Positions 8,214-13,203 of a DNA stretch of 13,203 nucleotides are shown piece after piece (position 1 is the stretch's first letter; each line of letters opens with the position of its first letter). The notes below the pieces were generated by a model. That model was given only the letters and a program-made list of their open reading frames with translations, had not been told where the DNA came from and searched no databases. The position numbers were made by a program, and so were the translations under genes. The DNA comes from SVQP01 sp045603085 (GTDB lineage Bacteria > Bacillota > Clostridia > Oscillospirales > CAG-272), in NCBI GenBank assembly GCA_045603085.1, contig JAZULL010000050.1:1-13203 (forward strand), written 5' to 3'.

Positions 8214-9647
8214 TCAGTCTTCCTTTGCGAACTTGACAATCAGCTTGTCAAGCGTCTTCTGTGCACTTCTTTCCTTCTTGGAGTAGGAGGAGGAGAAGTT
8301 GGCCTTGTTGTCGTTTACACAGGTCTTGAACAGGGGCTCCAGACCCAGATTGTAGTACATGCAAAGGTCATAGGTACGGGTCTTGAAGATGATGTCCAGC
8401 ATACCCTGAGACTCTTCGTCACGTACGCTCTTACGCTGCAGAACGGTATCGTAGAATGCGGGGGTAACTCTCTGGTAAGACATGATGGCAAAGATCTCAA
8501 TGGTGGTACCCAGTCTGTCCAGCTCCTTGGCTGCCTTGGTAACGCTCGAGGTGGAGCAGATACCGTTGGTCCAGGTGATGTAGTCCTCCTGCTGCTTGTT
8601 GTACTTCGGAATGGGCAGTACACCAAAGTCAGCTTCCATTTCCTTACCGAGTGCTACGATGTACTGAACGACCTCGGTATAGAACAGTGCACGGCCTGCC
8701 TTGAAGCAGCTCATGCCCTTGCCCTCTTCACCGGGAGGCGAAGAGTAGGTGGAGTGGTTGACGTAGAAAATGGTCAGAACCTTGTCCAGCACGTCGGTCG
8801 CCTTAGACATAGCACTGGCATCAAGTGCCAGATAGGGATCCTTGCCCTCTTCGCACTTGGTGTAGTTCAGGCCTGCGCCAAAGAAGAAGGTGGAACCGGT
8901 TTCCCAGGTGGAAACGAAGCCGTAAACGTCGTTTTCGTCGTACTTACCGTCACCACTGTAGTCGTAGGAAACTTCCTTGATCAGGGCCTGGAAGCTATCC
9001 AGCGTCCAGTTGTTATCATAAACCATGTTGTAGGGGTTGATGCCCTCGTCCTCAGCCATCTGCTTATTGAACAGCATGACGTAGGTGGTGTTCTCATCGG
9101 AATAGTTGATCGAGCTGTTCATAAAGTAGATCTTATCCGAGATCACAAAGCTTGCGGTGCCTTCATCCCACCAAGGCTGCTCCAGATCAATGCTATCCAT
9201 TGCGGTAAAGCTGACCAGCGAGCCCTCGGAGGCGAGGTTCGCAGTGTGTACCATGTGGTTCTGCACCAGGTCAAATTCGCCAGTACCACTCTGAACGTCC
9301 TTCTTTACGCTATCGCTCATAGTGGCGGTGCTGACAAAAATGACGTTGATGTCAAGATTGCAGTACTCCTCGAATGCGAGGTTACGGCGGTAAACCGCAT
9401 CCTCAAGTGCCTCAGTCTGGCTTTCAACCTCAAGCTCCTCGGCGGTATAGTCCTCACGGCCAAGAATGTCAAAGGTTTCCTTGTCCCAGTCAACCGAAAG
9501 CTTGGAAAGCGCCAGGGACGCTTCGTCTTCTTGCTCGGAGCCCACGTTATCGGTAGTGTCCTTTTCACCGTCACCGGTGTCGGCACATCCGACCAACAGG
9601 CCCAGCAGCATCAGACCTGCCAGGAATAAGCAGAAATACTTTTTCAT
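8214..9647 (-). CDS. ABC-type extracellular solute-binding lipoprotein
   Basis: A 477-residue lipoprotein that would sit on the outer face of the cytoplasmic membrane and capture a solute, probably a carbohydrate or related compound, for an ABC importer. The signal peptide MKKYFCLFLAGLMLLGLLVG ends at lipobox LVGC (Cys21), followed by an acidic linker (residues 22-45). The mature part resembles family 1 sugar-binding proteins (FDILGRED, YVMLFNKQMAEDEG, NWTLDSFQ). Residues 229-240 (DYSGDGKYDEND) fit an EF-hand-like calcium loop, as seen in relatives. The start ATG at 9645-9647 follows AGGAGAG; the upstream in-frame Met at 9701 precedes the transcription start. No permease or ATPase genes are nearby, so it must borrow a transporter encoded elsewhere or act as a sensor. 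Its codons look like those of a highly expressed gene. Confidence 0.88.
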   Translation of the reverse strand: MKKYFCLFLAGLMLLGLLVGCADTGDGEKDTTDNVGSEQEDEASLALSKLSVDWDKETFDILGREDYTAEELEVESQTEALEDAVYRRNLAFEEYCNLDINVIFVSTATMSDSVKKDVQSGTGEFDLVQNHMVHTANLASEGSLVSFTAMDSIDLEQPWWDEGTASFVISDKIYFMNSSINYSDENTTYVMLFNKQMAEDEGINPYNMVYDNNWTLDSFQALIKEVSYDYSGDGKYDENDVYGFVSTWETGSTFFFGAGLNYTKCEEGKDPYLALDASAMSKATDVLDKVLTIFYVNHSTYSSPPGEEGKGMSCFKAGRALFYTEVVQYIVALGKEMEADFGVLPIPKYNKQQEDYITWTNGICSTSSVTKAAKELDRLGTTIEIFAIMSYQRVTPAFYDTVLQRKSVRDEESQGMLDIIFKTRTYDLCMYYNLGLEPLFKTCVNDNKANFSSSYSKKERSAQKTLDKLIVKFAKED

Positions 9648-9674
9648 GTTGTCTCTCCTTCTTGAATTTTCATT

Positions 9675-9686
9675 AATGTATACATT
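9675..9686. promoter_or_regulatory. Candidate operator: AATGTATACATT palindrome
   Basis: A perfect 12-bp palindrome lies just downstream of the -10 box of the solute-binding protein promoter, about where transcription begins. Two identical 10-bp direct copies of ATTTTCATTA (9666-9675 and 9684-9693) overlap its edges with an 18-bp period. Position and symmetry suit a dimeric repressor; the GTATAC core recalls some GntR-type operators, but no regulator gene is present to support this. Confidence 0.45.
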
Positions 9687-9689
9687 TTC

Positions 9690-9718
9690 ATTATACATCA
9701 TAAGTACACGGTTGTCAA
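9690..9718 (-). promoter_or_regulatory. Consensus sigma-A promoter of the solute-binding protein operon
   Basis: On the minus strand TTGACA (9713-9718), exactly 17 nt, and TATAAT (9690-9695) are a perfect match to consensus. The TGA stop of the PHP-domain gene (9715-9717) lies inside the -35 box. No terminator separates the two genes, so read-through from the PHP gene can add to this promoter. It probably drives 9647 down to the terminator at 1505-1532, subject to the hairpin at 8166-8197. Confidence 0.88.
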
Positions 9719-10506
9719 TCGTTTTTTCTCTTTTTTGCCCCCGGGCGCACTAGCTCTGTGCGGTCAATGACCTGCAGGCCGTACTGACCTTGCCACGCCA
9801 TTGCCATTTCCAGCGTGCGCGGGTTGGCTACGGCATCGGCATCGTGCGCGTCGCACCCGAAGATCACCTTGTTCCCCACGCGCCCCGCGATCTCCCAGAA
9901 GTCGCGGCTGGGGTAGGCGCGACCGTCGGCAAGTCCCAGAAAATTGAGCTCCAGCGGGATATCCAGCGCAAGACATTCGCGGCAAAGCCACTCCATAGCG
10001 TCCAAATAATCCTTGCCATGCTCGGTGTTGCTGGGCAGATCGGGATGCGCCAGATAGGTAAAGTCACCCGTCTTCAGTCCCTCTACCACCTGCCTTGCAT
10101 ATTCCCATGGCACCTCGGGCCCGACGTGTCCGCCGCAATAGCTGCCGGAATCGATCTCGTTTTTGATAAAATGCTGCCCCATGATCAGATATTCGTAAGG
10201 ATACGGCTCAAGGTAGGCCAGCAGGTCTGCATGAAAGGCTGGATAATACTCGGCCTCAAAGCCGATGTGCAGCTCGATCTGACCGGCATATTCGCGCCTG
10301 AGCGCTTCCAGTGTGGTCACGTAATCCTCCAGCTGTGCGCGGGGGATGCGGTAGCCCGACTCGCGACCGTCCGGGAACGGATAGGGCACGTGATCCGAAA
10401 AGCCCAGCACCTTTACACCGCGCGAGATGGCGGTTTCGATATACTCGCGCTCGGTTCCGCGGGCGTGGTTACATCTGAACGTATGAGTATGATAGTTTGC
10501 GTACAT
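9715..10506 (-). CDS. PHP-domain phosphatase, histidinol-phosphatase (HisK/HisJ) type
   Basis: A 263-residue cytoplasmic metallophosphoesterase of the PHP family. Metal-binding motifs appear in the usual order: YHTHTF (His6, His8), FSDHVPYPF (Asp38, His39), GFEAEYYP (Glu84), GQHF (His112), YLAHPD (His154) and FGCDAHD (Asp219, His221). The whole domain has the length of monofunctional histidinol phosphatase, which dephosphorylates L-histidinol phosphate, but no other histidine genes are in the window, so it could be a related phosphatase. The ATG at 10504-10506 follows AAAGGAAG, with its own promoter at 10538-10566. The stop overlaps the next promoter and there is no hairpin, so some transcripts may run on into the solute-binding protein gene. 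Confidence 0.88.
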   Translation of the reverse strand: MYANYHTHTFRCNHARGTEREYIETAISRGVKVLGFSDHVPYPFPDGRESGYRIPRAQLEDYVTTLEALRREYAGQIELHIGFEAEYYPAFHADLLAYLEPYPYEYLIMGQHFIKNEIDSGSYCGGHVGPEVPWEYARQVVEGLKTGDFTYLAHPDLPSNTEHGKDYLDAMEWLCRECLALDIPLELNFLGLADGRAYPSRDFWEIAGRVGNKVIFGCDAHDADAVANPRTLEMAMAWQGQYGLQVIDRTELVRPGAKKRKND

Positions 10507-10537
10507 GAAAACACTTCCTTTGATTTATGCTAATGAA

Positions 10538-10566
10538 ATTATATCAAATCTCGCGCATTTTTGCAA
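10538..10566 (-). promoter_or_regulatory. Promoter of the PHP-domain gene
   Basis: Minus-strand TTGCAA (10561-10566), 17-nt spacer, TATAAT (10538-10543). Its -35 box stands 6 bp from the -35 box of the divergent promoter 10573-10601, so the two are back to back. Confidence 0.8.
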
Positions 10567-10572
10567 GACCGA

Positions 10573-10601
10573 TTGACATTTTTCGCAGGGTATGTTACAA
10601 T
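10573..10601 (+). promoter_or_regulatory. Promoter of the small membrane protein gene at 10638
   Basis: TTGACA (10573-10578), 17-nt spacer and TACAAT (10596-10601), a near-consensus sigma-A promoter. The start codon lies about 30 nt beyond the expected transcription start. Confidence 0.8.
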
Positions 10602-10637
10602 ATATCCGAAAACACAGGAATTACAGGAGATTGCATT

Positions 10638-10988
10638 ATGGCTAAACAAACGTCATCCTCATCCTCTTCCAAGCTGACCCGCATCATCATCAGCATCATC
10701 TTTCTTGCGCTGGGCGCATCCTCTGTCATCGCTTCGATCCAGTCCGCTCTGACGCTGGATACTGCGGGCATCGTGGCTTCCGCGCTGGGTGTTCTGATGT
10801 TCATTACCGGTATCGTCAGCTTTTGCGGCAAGATCATTGCCTGCCGCGTTCTGGGCGTGCTGATCTGCGTTTTGTCCATCGTCAAGCTGGTCATGGTCTT
10901 TATCGCCAGCGGCGTATCCAATCTGGACGCCCTTGCCCTGCCCTTGACGCAGGCTCTGCTCGCATGGCTATTTTTCTCGAAATCTTAA
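10638..10988 (+). CDS. Small four-helix membrane protein of unknown function
   Basis: A 116-residue protein I do not recognise. A Ser-rich, positively charged N-terminus (MAKQTSSSSSSK) precedes four predicted membrane helices at about residues 15-34, 43-62, 67-90 and 96-113, with a very short tail (FFSKS). No catalytic or ligand motif is visible. The ATG at 10638-10640 has an AGGAGA ribosome binding site 9 nt upstream; the longer reading from 10527 begins before the promoter and is rejected. It is divergent from the PHP gene and convergent with the GreA-family gene, with a shared terminator starting at its stop codon, so it is a single-gene unit. Confidence 0.8.
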   Translation: MAKQTSSSSSSKLTRIIISIIFLALGASSVIASIQSALTLDTAGIVASALGVLMFITGIVSFCGKIIACRVLGVLICVLSIVKLVMVFIASGVSNLDALALPLTQALLAWLFFSKS

Positions 10989-11028
10989 AGTAAAAACGGC
11001 TGATTTGAAAATCAGCCGTTTTTACTTT
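10987..11028. terminator. Bidirectional terminator between convergent genes
   Basis: A perfect 19-bp stem (10987-11005 with 11010-11028) and a 4-nt TGAA loop. A-runs on the left arm and T-runs on the right make it work on both strands. It overlaps the TAA of the 10638 gene and ends 1 nt before the stop of the GreA-family gene at 11030. Confidence 0.92.
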
Positions 11029-11029
11029 A

Positions 11030-11530
11030 TCAATAGGTCGAAATGGGCAGGTTGGGATCGTCCTCGCCCTTGATGATCTCCAGGATCTTGACGGGATAGC
11101 TGACCTGGGCATTGACATGTACGATCACGGTCTGCCCCACCTTCTTGCCCATCAGCGCCTTTCCGAAGGGCGAATCCTGCGAGATGCAGTCCTTGAAAAC
11201 GTCGTTGCGCAGCGTGGTGACCAATCGGATCTCGCGATACTCGTCGTCCTCGGGATAATAGATCTTGACGCGGTCAAAAAGACCCACCACACCCTCGCGG
11301 GAGTCGGTTTCGACAATGATGGCAGTATCGATCATGTTCTCCAGATAGCGAATGCGGCTCTTGTTGGCGTTGTACTCGCGCTTGGCGCAACGGTATTCGT
11401 CGTTTTCCGAGAGGTCTCCGTATTCTCTGGTGCGTTTTACCTCCTCGCGCAGAGCGGGGATGCGGCGGCGGCGCTCCTGTAGCTCCTCCTCCATTTTCTG
11501 TATATCGATTCTCGTAAGCTTATCGTGCAT
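11030..11530 (-). CDS. greA: GreA/GreB-family transcription elongation factor
   Basis: A 166-residue protein that would enter the RNA polymerase secondary channel and stimulate cleavage of backtracked RNA. The N-terminal coiled coil (about residues 5-75) carries the tip motif EYGDLSENDEY, in which Asp39 and Glu42 are the acidic residues needed for cleavage. The C-terminal FKBP-like domain (about 85-160) includes DSPFGKALMGKKVGQTV. The tip sequence is GreA-like rather than GreB-like. The N-terminus differs from typical MTxEG starts, so it may be a second GreA-like copy in this genome. The start is the ATG at 11528-11530 after AGAGGA; the longer frame from 11641 crosses the promoter. It is a single-gene unit ending in the shared terminator. 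Confidence 0.9.
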   Translation of the reverse strand: MHDKLTRIDIQKMEEELQERRRRIPALREEVKRTREYGDLSENDEYRCAKREYNANKSRIRYLENMIDTAIIVETDSREGVVGLFDRVKIYYPEDDEYREIRLVTTLRNDVFKDCISQDSPFGKALMGKKVGQTVIVHVNAQVSYPVKILEIIKGEDDPNLPISTY

Positions 11531-11565
11531 GTCAGTCCTCTTTTCGGGTTTGTAATATATCTGAT

Positions 11566-11594
11566 ATTTTAACATATATGCGGGATTTTTACAA
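11566..11594 (-). promoter_or_regulatory. Promoter of the GreA-family gene
   Basis: Minus-strand TTGTAA (11589-11594), 17-nt spacer, TAAAAT (11566-11571); weaker than its neighbours but correctly placed about 36 nt upstream of the start codon. Confidence 0.65.
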
Positions 11595-11634
11595 CATATT
11601 CCGCAATATTTTTTTATTTTCGCCGCCAAACGCC

Positions 11635-11663
11635 TTGACAAAACAACTACAGTTGTTTATAAT
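11635..11663 (+). promoter_or_regulatory. Consensus promoter of the TM2-like gene
   Basis: TTGACA (11635-11640), 17 nt, TATAAT (11658-11663): a perfect sigma-A consensus. The spacer is occupied by the dyad at 11641-11658. Confidence 0.88.
11641..11658. promoter_or_regulatory. Candidate repressor operator inside the promoter spacer
   Basis: AAACAACT (11641-11648), a 2-nt AC centre, and AGTTGTTT (11651-11658) form an uninterrupted 8-bp dyad that fills the space between the -35 and -10 boxes. Bound protein here would exclude RNA polymerase. The regulator is not encoded in the window. Confidence 0.5.
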
Positions 11664-11695
11664 GAGATTACCGAATAAAAATTAGGAGGATTATC

Positions 11696-11941
11696 ATGAA
11701 CAAAATTGCATTTGGTATTCTGACCATCATCTTCAATGATATCGGTGTTCCCTGCTTTATTCAGGGCAACGTTAAGACCGGTATTCTGAGAATCGTTCTG
11801 GGTATTGTAACCTGCGGTATCATCTCCATCATCAACTTCATCAAGGGTATCCTGCTGGGTATCAAGATCCTGAAGATGGATGATGCAGAGTTCCAGGCTC
11901 AGTGGAAGACTCTGGACTCGGGCATTCCCGCACAGAAGTAA
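11696..11941 (+). CDS. Small TM2-like membrane protein
   Basis: An 81-residue membrane protein. Two hydrophobic segments (about residues 4-22 and 27-58, the latter long enough for one or two helices) are joined by QGNVKTG, and the DIGVP...GNVKTGILRI...VTCGIISIINFIKGI order resembles the TM2 domain, whose role in bacteria is unknown. The polar tail (residues 61-81) contains DDAEFQAQW and should face the cytoplasm. The ATG at 11696-11698 has a strong AGGAGG 6 nt upstream, and the codons (GGT, ATC, AAG, CTG) look like those of a well-expressed gene. It has a consensus promoter with a candidate operator and its own terminator, so it is a single-gene, probably regulated unit. Confidence 0.82.
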   Translation: MNKIAFGILTIIFNDIGVPCFIQGNVKTGILRIVLGIVTCGIISIINFIKGILLGIKILKMDDAEFQAQWKTLDSGIPAQK

Positions 11942-11954
11942 TTTCCCGATCTAT

Positions 11955-11989
11955 AAAAAGTCAAGCCTTGCGCTTGACTTTTTATTTTT
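11955..11989 (+). terminator. Terminator of the TM2-like gene
   Basis: A 12-bp stem (AAAAAGTCAAGC, 11955-11966, with 11972-11983), a 5-nt loop and a following T-rich tract (TTTTTATTTTT) 14 nt after the stop codon. Confidence 0.9.
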
Positions 11990-12011
11990 GTATATTTTTT
12001 TGCAAACCCTC

Positions 12012-12040
12012 TTTACAAATGCGAAAATATATGATATACT
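12012..12040 (+). promoter_or_regulatory. Promoter of tRNA-Ala
   Basis: TTTACA (12012-12017), 17-nt spacer, TATACT (12035-12040). The mature tRNA 5' end lies 12 nt after the -10 box, leaving a leader of only about 6 nt. Confidence 0.75.
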
Positions 12041-12052
12041 GTGTACTCGTAA

Positions 12053-12128
12053 GGGGCATTAGCGCAGTTGGGAGCGCACAACACTGGCAGTGTTGGGGTC
12101 AGGGGTTCAAGTCCCCTATGCTCCACCA
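12053..12128 (+). tRNA. tRNA-Ala (anticodon GGC), CCA encoded
   Basis: A 76-nt cloverleaf. The acceptor stem GGGGCAT (12053-12059) pairs with ATGCTCC (12118-12124) and includes G3-U70, the alanine identity pair. The D arm is GCGC/GCGC (12062-12065, 12074-12077), the anticodon stem CAACA/TGTTG (12079-12083, 12091-12095), the loop CTGGCAG (12084-12090) with anticodon GGC at 12086-12088, and the T arm AGGGG/CCCCT with loop TTCAAGT. The discriminator is A and CCA (12126-12128) is encoded. It reads GCC and GCU codons. Loop positions 32 and 38 are C and G and can pair. It is a single-gene unit with its own promoter and terminator. Confidence 0.97.
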
Positions 12129-12135
12129 AAAAAAG

Positions 12136-12182
12136 AACGCAGAATAGGATACAATTATTTGTGCCAATTCTGCGTTTTTTAT
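12136..12182 (+). terminator. Terminator of tRNA-Ala
   Basis: AACGCAGAAT (12136-12145) pairs with ATTCTGCGTT (12167-12176), with further inner pairing of ACAA and TTGT, followed by TTTTTTATT. It begins 7 nt after the CCA end. Confidence 0.85.
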
Positions 12183-12207
12183 TGCTTTTTAGGGGTATTT
12201 TTGCCAT

Positions 12208-12235
12208 TTGAAAGCGTAAAACTGAATATTATAAT
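12208..12235 (+). promoter_or_regulatory. Candidate promoter in front of an isolated hairpin
   Basis: TTGAAA (12208-12213), a 16-nt spacer and TATAAT (12230-12235). The expected start point, about 12242, coincides with the first base pairs of the hairpin 12237-12290. No coding frame follows before the terminator. Confidence 0.45.
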
Positions 12236-12240
12236 AAAAA

Positions 12241-12290
12241 AGAGCCTATCTTCCGAGAATTTTTGCACTCCCGGCGAATGGGCTCTTTTT
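12241..12290 (+). ncRNA. Candidate ~50-nt hairpin RNA
   Basis: The ten-base arms AAAAAGAGCC (12237-12246) and GGCTCTTTTT (12281-12290) enclose a 34-nt apical region with a smaller GAG/CTC pairing and a C-rich CACTCCCGG segment. The shape is that of an intrinsic terminator, but the nearest upstream gene, tRNA-Ala, already has one. With the promoter at 12208-12235 the product would be a self-contained RNA of about 50 nt. It could instead be a back-up terminator or a remnant of an older gene. Confidence 0.35.
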
Positions 12291-12293
12291 GCT

Positions 12294-12350
12294 TTCGTTA
12301 AAATTATGGGTATTCGTTAAATTTATAGTATTTTGTTAAATTTATGGAGC
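12294..12350 (+). repeat. Three tandem 19-bp repeats upstream of the lipoprotein promoter
   Basis: Three units at 12294-12312, 12313-12331 and 12332-12350 share the core T-T-(C/T)-G-T-T-A-A-A-(A/T)-T-T-A-T in strict 19-bp register. They end 38 bp before the -35 box of the lipoprotein gene, a place where an activator could bind in tandem on one DNA face. The GTT cores recall LytTR-type direct repeats, but the match to that consensus is weak. Confidence 0.7.
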
Positions 12351-12388
12351 TAATCGCTACAATATAGCTGGCAAAGGATAAAATCGTG

Positions 12389-12417
12389 TTGAAATTATTG
12401 GAAAAATATGATATAAT
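12389..12417 (+). promoter_or_regulatory. Promoter of the lipoprotein gene at 12469
   Basis: TTGAAA (12389-12394), 17-nt spacer, TATAAT (12412-12417), with transcription expected near 12424, about 45 nt before the start codon. Confidence 0.8.
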
Positions 12418-12468
12418 TTATATAAACTCGCAATATAAAATTAGTAGACAAAGGAAAGGAGAAATACC

Positions 12469-13203
12469 ATGACAAAAATCAACGGAAGATTTATTTCGCT
12501 TTTACTTATTGTCGCAACTGTTTCGGCTATGTTTTCGGGATGTGACTTGATTTTCAGTCAGAAGCCTGACGGTACGGTTAATTATGACGAAAAAATGGAT
12601 GCTTCCACGGGAAAGTGGCTACTTATGGACGAGGAGGATACATACTTCGTTTTTGACGGGTCGGAGGGCGTTATGACCTTCAGCTACTACGAGGACGGCG
12701 CGCTGAAATATCAGGGGGGCTTCAGATCTATATACAGAAGTCCCGATGACGCAAAGACTCCCCTGACCTTCATTCTCACAAGAAGCGACAAGGAGCGTGA
12801 GGACTGGATCAGCTGCTACGCCGAGGAGGTTGACAAAGGCTTCACACAGTTCAGCATCATCTACGCCGAGGAGGATCTGGGCGTCACAGACGGTACGGTA
12901 TATACTCACGTTTACCGCATAGGCGAGATGCCATACAAATTCGGAACCTACGTGCTGGAGGGCAATTCTCATAAGTCCTACAGCAAGGACATCTATAACG
13001 ACGGACAGTACCGTCTGCCCGAGGGCACCTACACCGCAGAGAGCAGCCAGAGCTTATTTGTGCTGCCCCTGATAAATCAGAGCTTCTCGCTCTTCATCTA
13101 CACAAACGGCGAGACAGTCATTGAGGGAATCTTCAATATTTCCGAGGACAGAAAAACGCTCTATCTCTATATCGAAAACGACATTTATGAGAAGGTAAGA
13201 AAG
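12469..13203 (+). CDS. Lipoprotein of unknown function, 3' end outside the window
   Basis: The first 245 residues of a protein that continues past the right edge; no stop is reached. The N-terminal signal peptide (MTKINGRFISLLLIVATVSA) ends in lipobox FSGC (Cys25), so the protein should be lipid-anchored outside the cell membrane. The mature part is acidic and rich in Tyr, Phe and Ser (KWLLMDEEDTYFVFDG, GALKYQGGFRS, NDGQYRLPEGTYTAES), consistent with a beta-rich extracellular domain. I do not recognise a family. The ATG at 12469-12471 has AAGGAG 7 nt upstream. Six of its nine arginine codons are AGA, whereas the genes to the left use CGC and CGT freely, which may point to a different origin. 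Confidence 0.85.
   Translation, partial: MTKINGRFISLLLIVATVSAMFSGCDLIFSQKPDGTVNYDEKMDASTGKWLLMDEEDTYFVFDGSEGVMTFSYYEDGALKYQGGFRSIYRSPDDAKTPLTFILTRSDKEREDWISCYAEEVDKGFTQFSIIYAEEDLGVTDGTVYTHVYRIGEMPYKFGTYVLEGNSHKSYSKDIYNDGQYRLPEGTYTAESSQSLFVLPLINQSFSLFIYTNGETVIEGIFNISEDRKTLYLYIENDIYEKVRK

Noticed and set aside
9715..10506. Part of a histidine biosynthesis operon.
   Set aside because: No other his gene is present; the PHP gene has its own promoter and unrelated neighbours.
11902..12207. Short frames across the tRNA-Ala gene giving peptides such as SAVGSAQHWQCWGQG (plus) and VEHRGLEPLTPTLPV (minus).
   Set aside because: These are familiar spurious translations of tRNA genes; the cloverleaf explains the sequence fully.
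1..13203. CRISPR array, insertion sequence or prophage.
   Set aside because: No spaced direct repeats of CRISPR type, transposase, integrase or phage genes were found; the only tandem repeats are three adjacent 19-bp units.

Overview
The window looks like chromosomal DNA of a strictly anaerobic, probably gut-dwelling member of the Firmicutes (Clostridia). This is an inference from several points: a class III (Firmicutes-type) fructose-1,6-bisphosphatase, an oxygen-sensitive glycyl radical enzyme with its activase, strong GGAGG-type ribosome binding sites, and textbook TTGACA/TATAAT promoters with 17-nt spacers. Coding regions are moderately GC-rich and the intergenic gaps are AT-rich. The species cannot be named from the sequence alone.

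Positions 3-1361 (minus strand) hold a CPA2-type cation/proton antiporter with its own promoter. Positions 1505-9718 (minus) hold the main unit of interest. A strong promoter whose -35 box contains the stop codon of the preceding gene drives a lipoprotein solute-binding protein. A perfect 14-bp hairpin without a T-tract follows, then five very tightly packed genes: a cytoplasmic beta-lactamase-fold serine hydrolase, a VOC (glyoxalase-fold) protein, an unclassified glycyl radical enzyme, its radical-SAM activating enzyme, and class III fructose-1,6-bisphosphatase, ending at a terminator. Gaps are 1 to 20 nt, so the last five are very likely one mRNA. A plausible reading is an inducible anaerobic pathway that imports or senses a solute, hydrolyses an ester or similar bond, splits or dehydrates the product by radical chemistry, and feeds gluconeogenesis through the bisphosphatase. 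The substrate is unknown.

Positions 9715-11530 hold a PHP-domain histidinol-phosphatase-like gene (minus), a divergent small four-helix membrane protein (plus), a perfect 19-bp bidirectional terminator, and a GreA-family transcript cleavage factor (minus). Positions 11635-11989 hold a small TM2-like membrane protein whose consensus promoter has an 18-bp dyad filling its spacer, followed by a terminator.

Positions 12012-12182 hold a tRNA-Ala(GGC) unit with its own promoter and terminator. The gene-free stretch 12129-12468 (340 nt) contains the tRNA terminator, an isolated promoter placed directly before a terminator-like hairpin (candidate ~50-nt RNA), three tandem 19-bp repeats and a promoter. 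That promoter serves a lipoprotein gene that runs off the right edge at 13203 and is richer in AGA arginine codons than would be expected from its left-hand neighbours.
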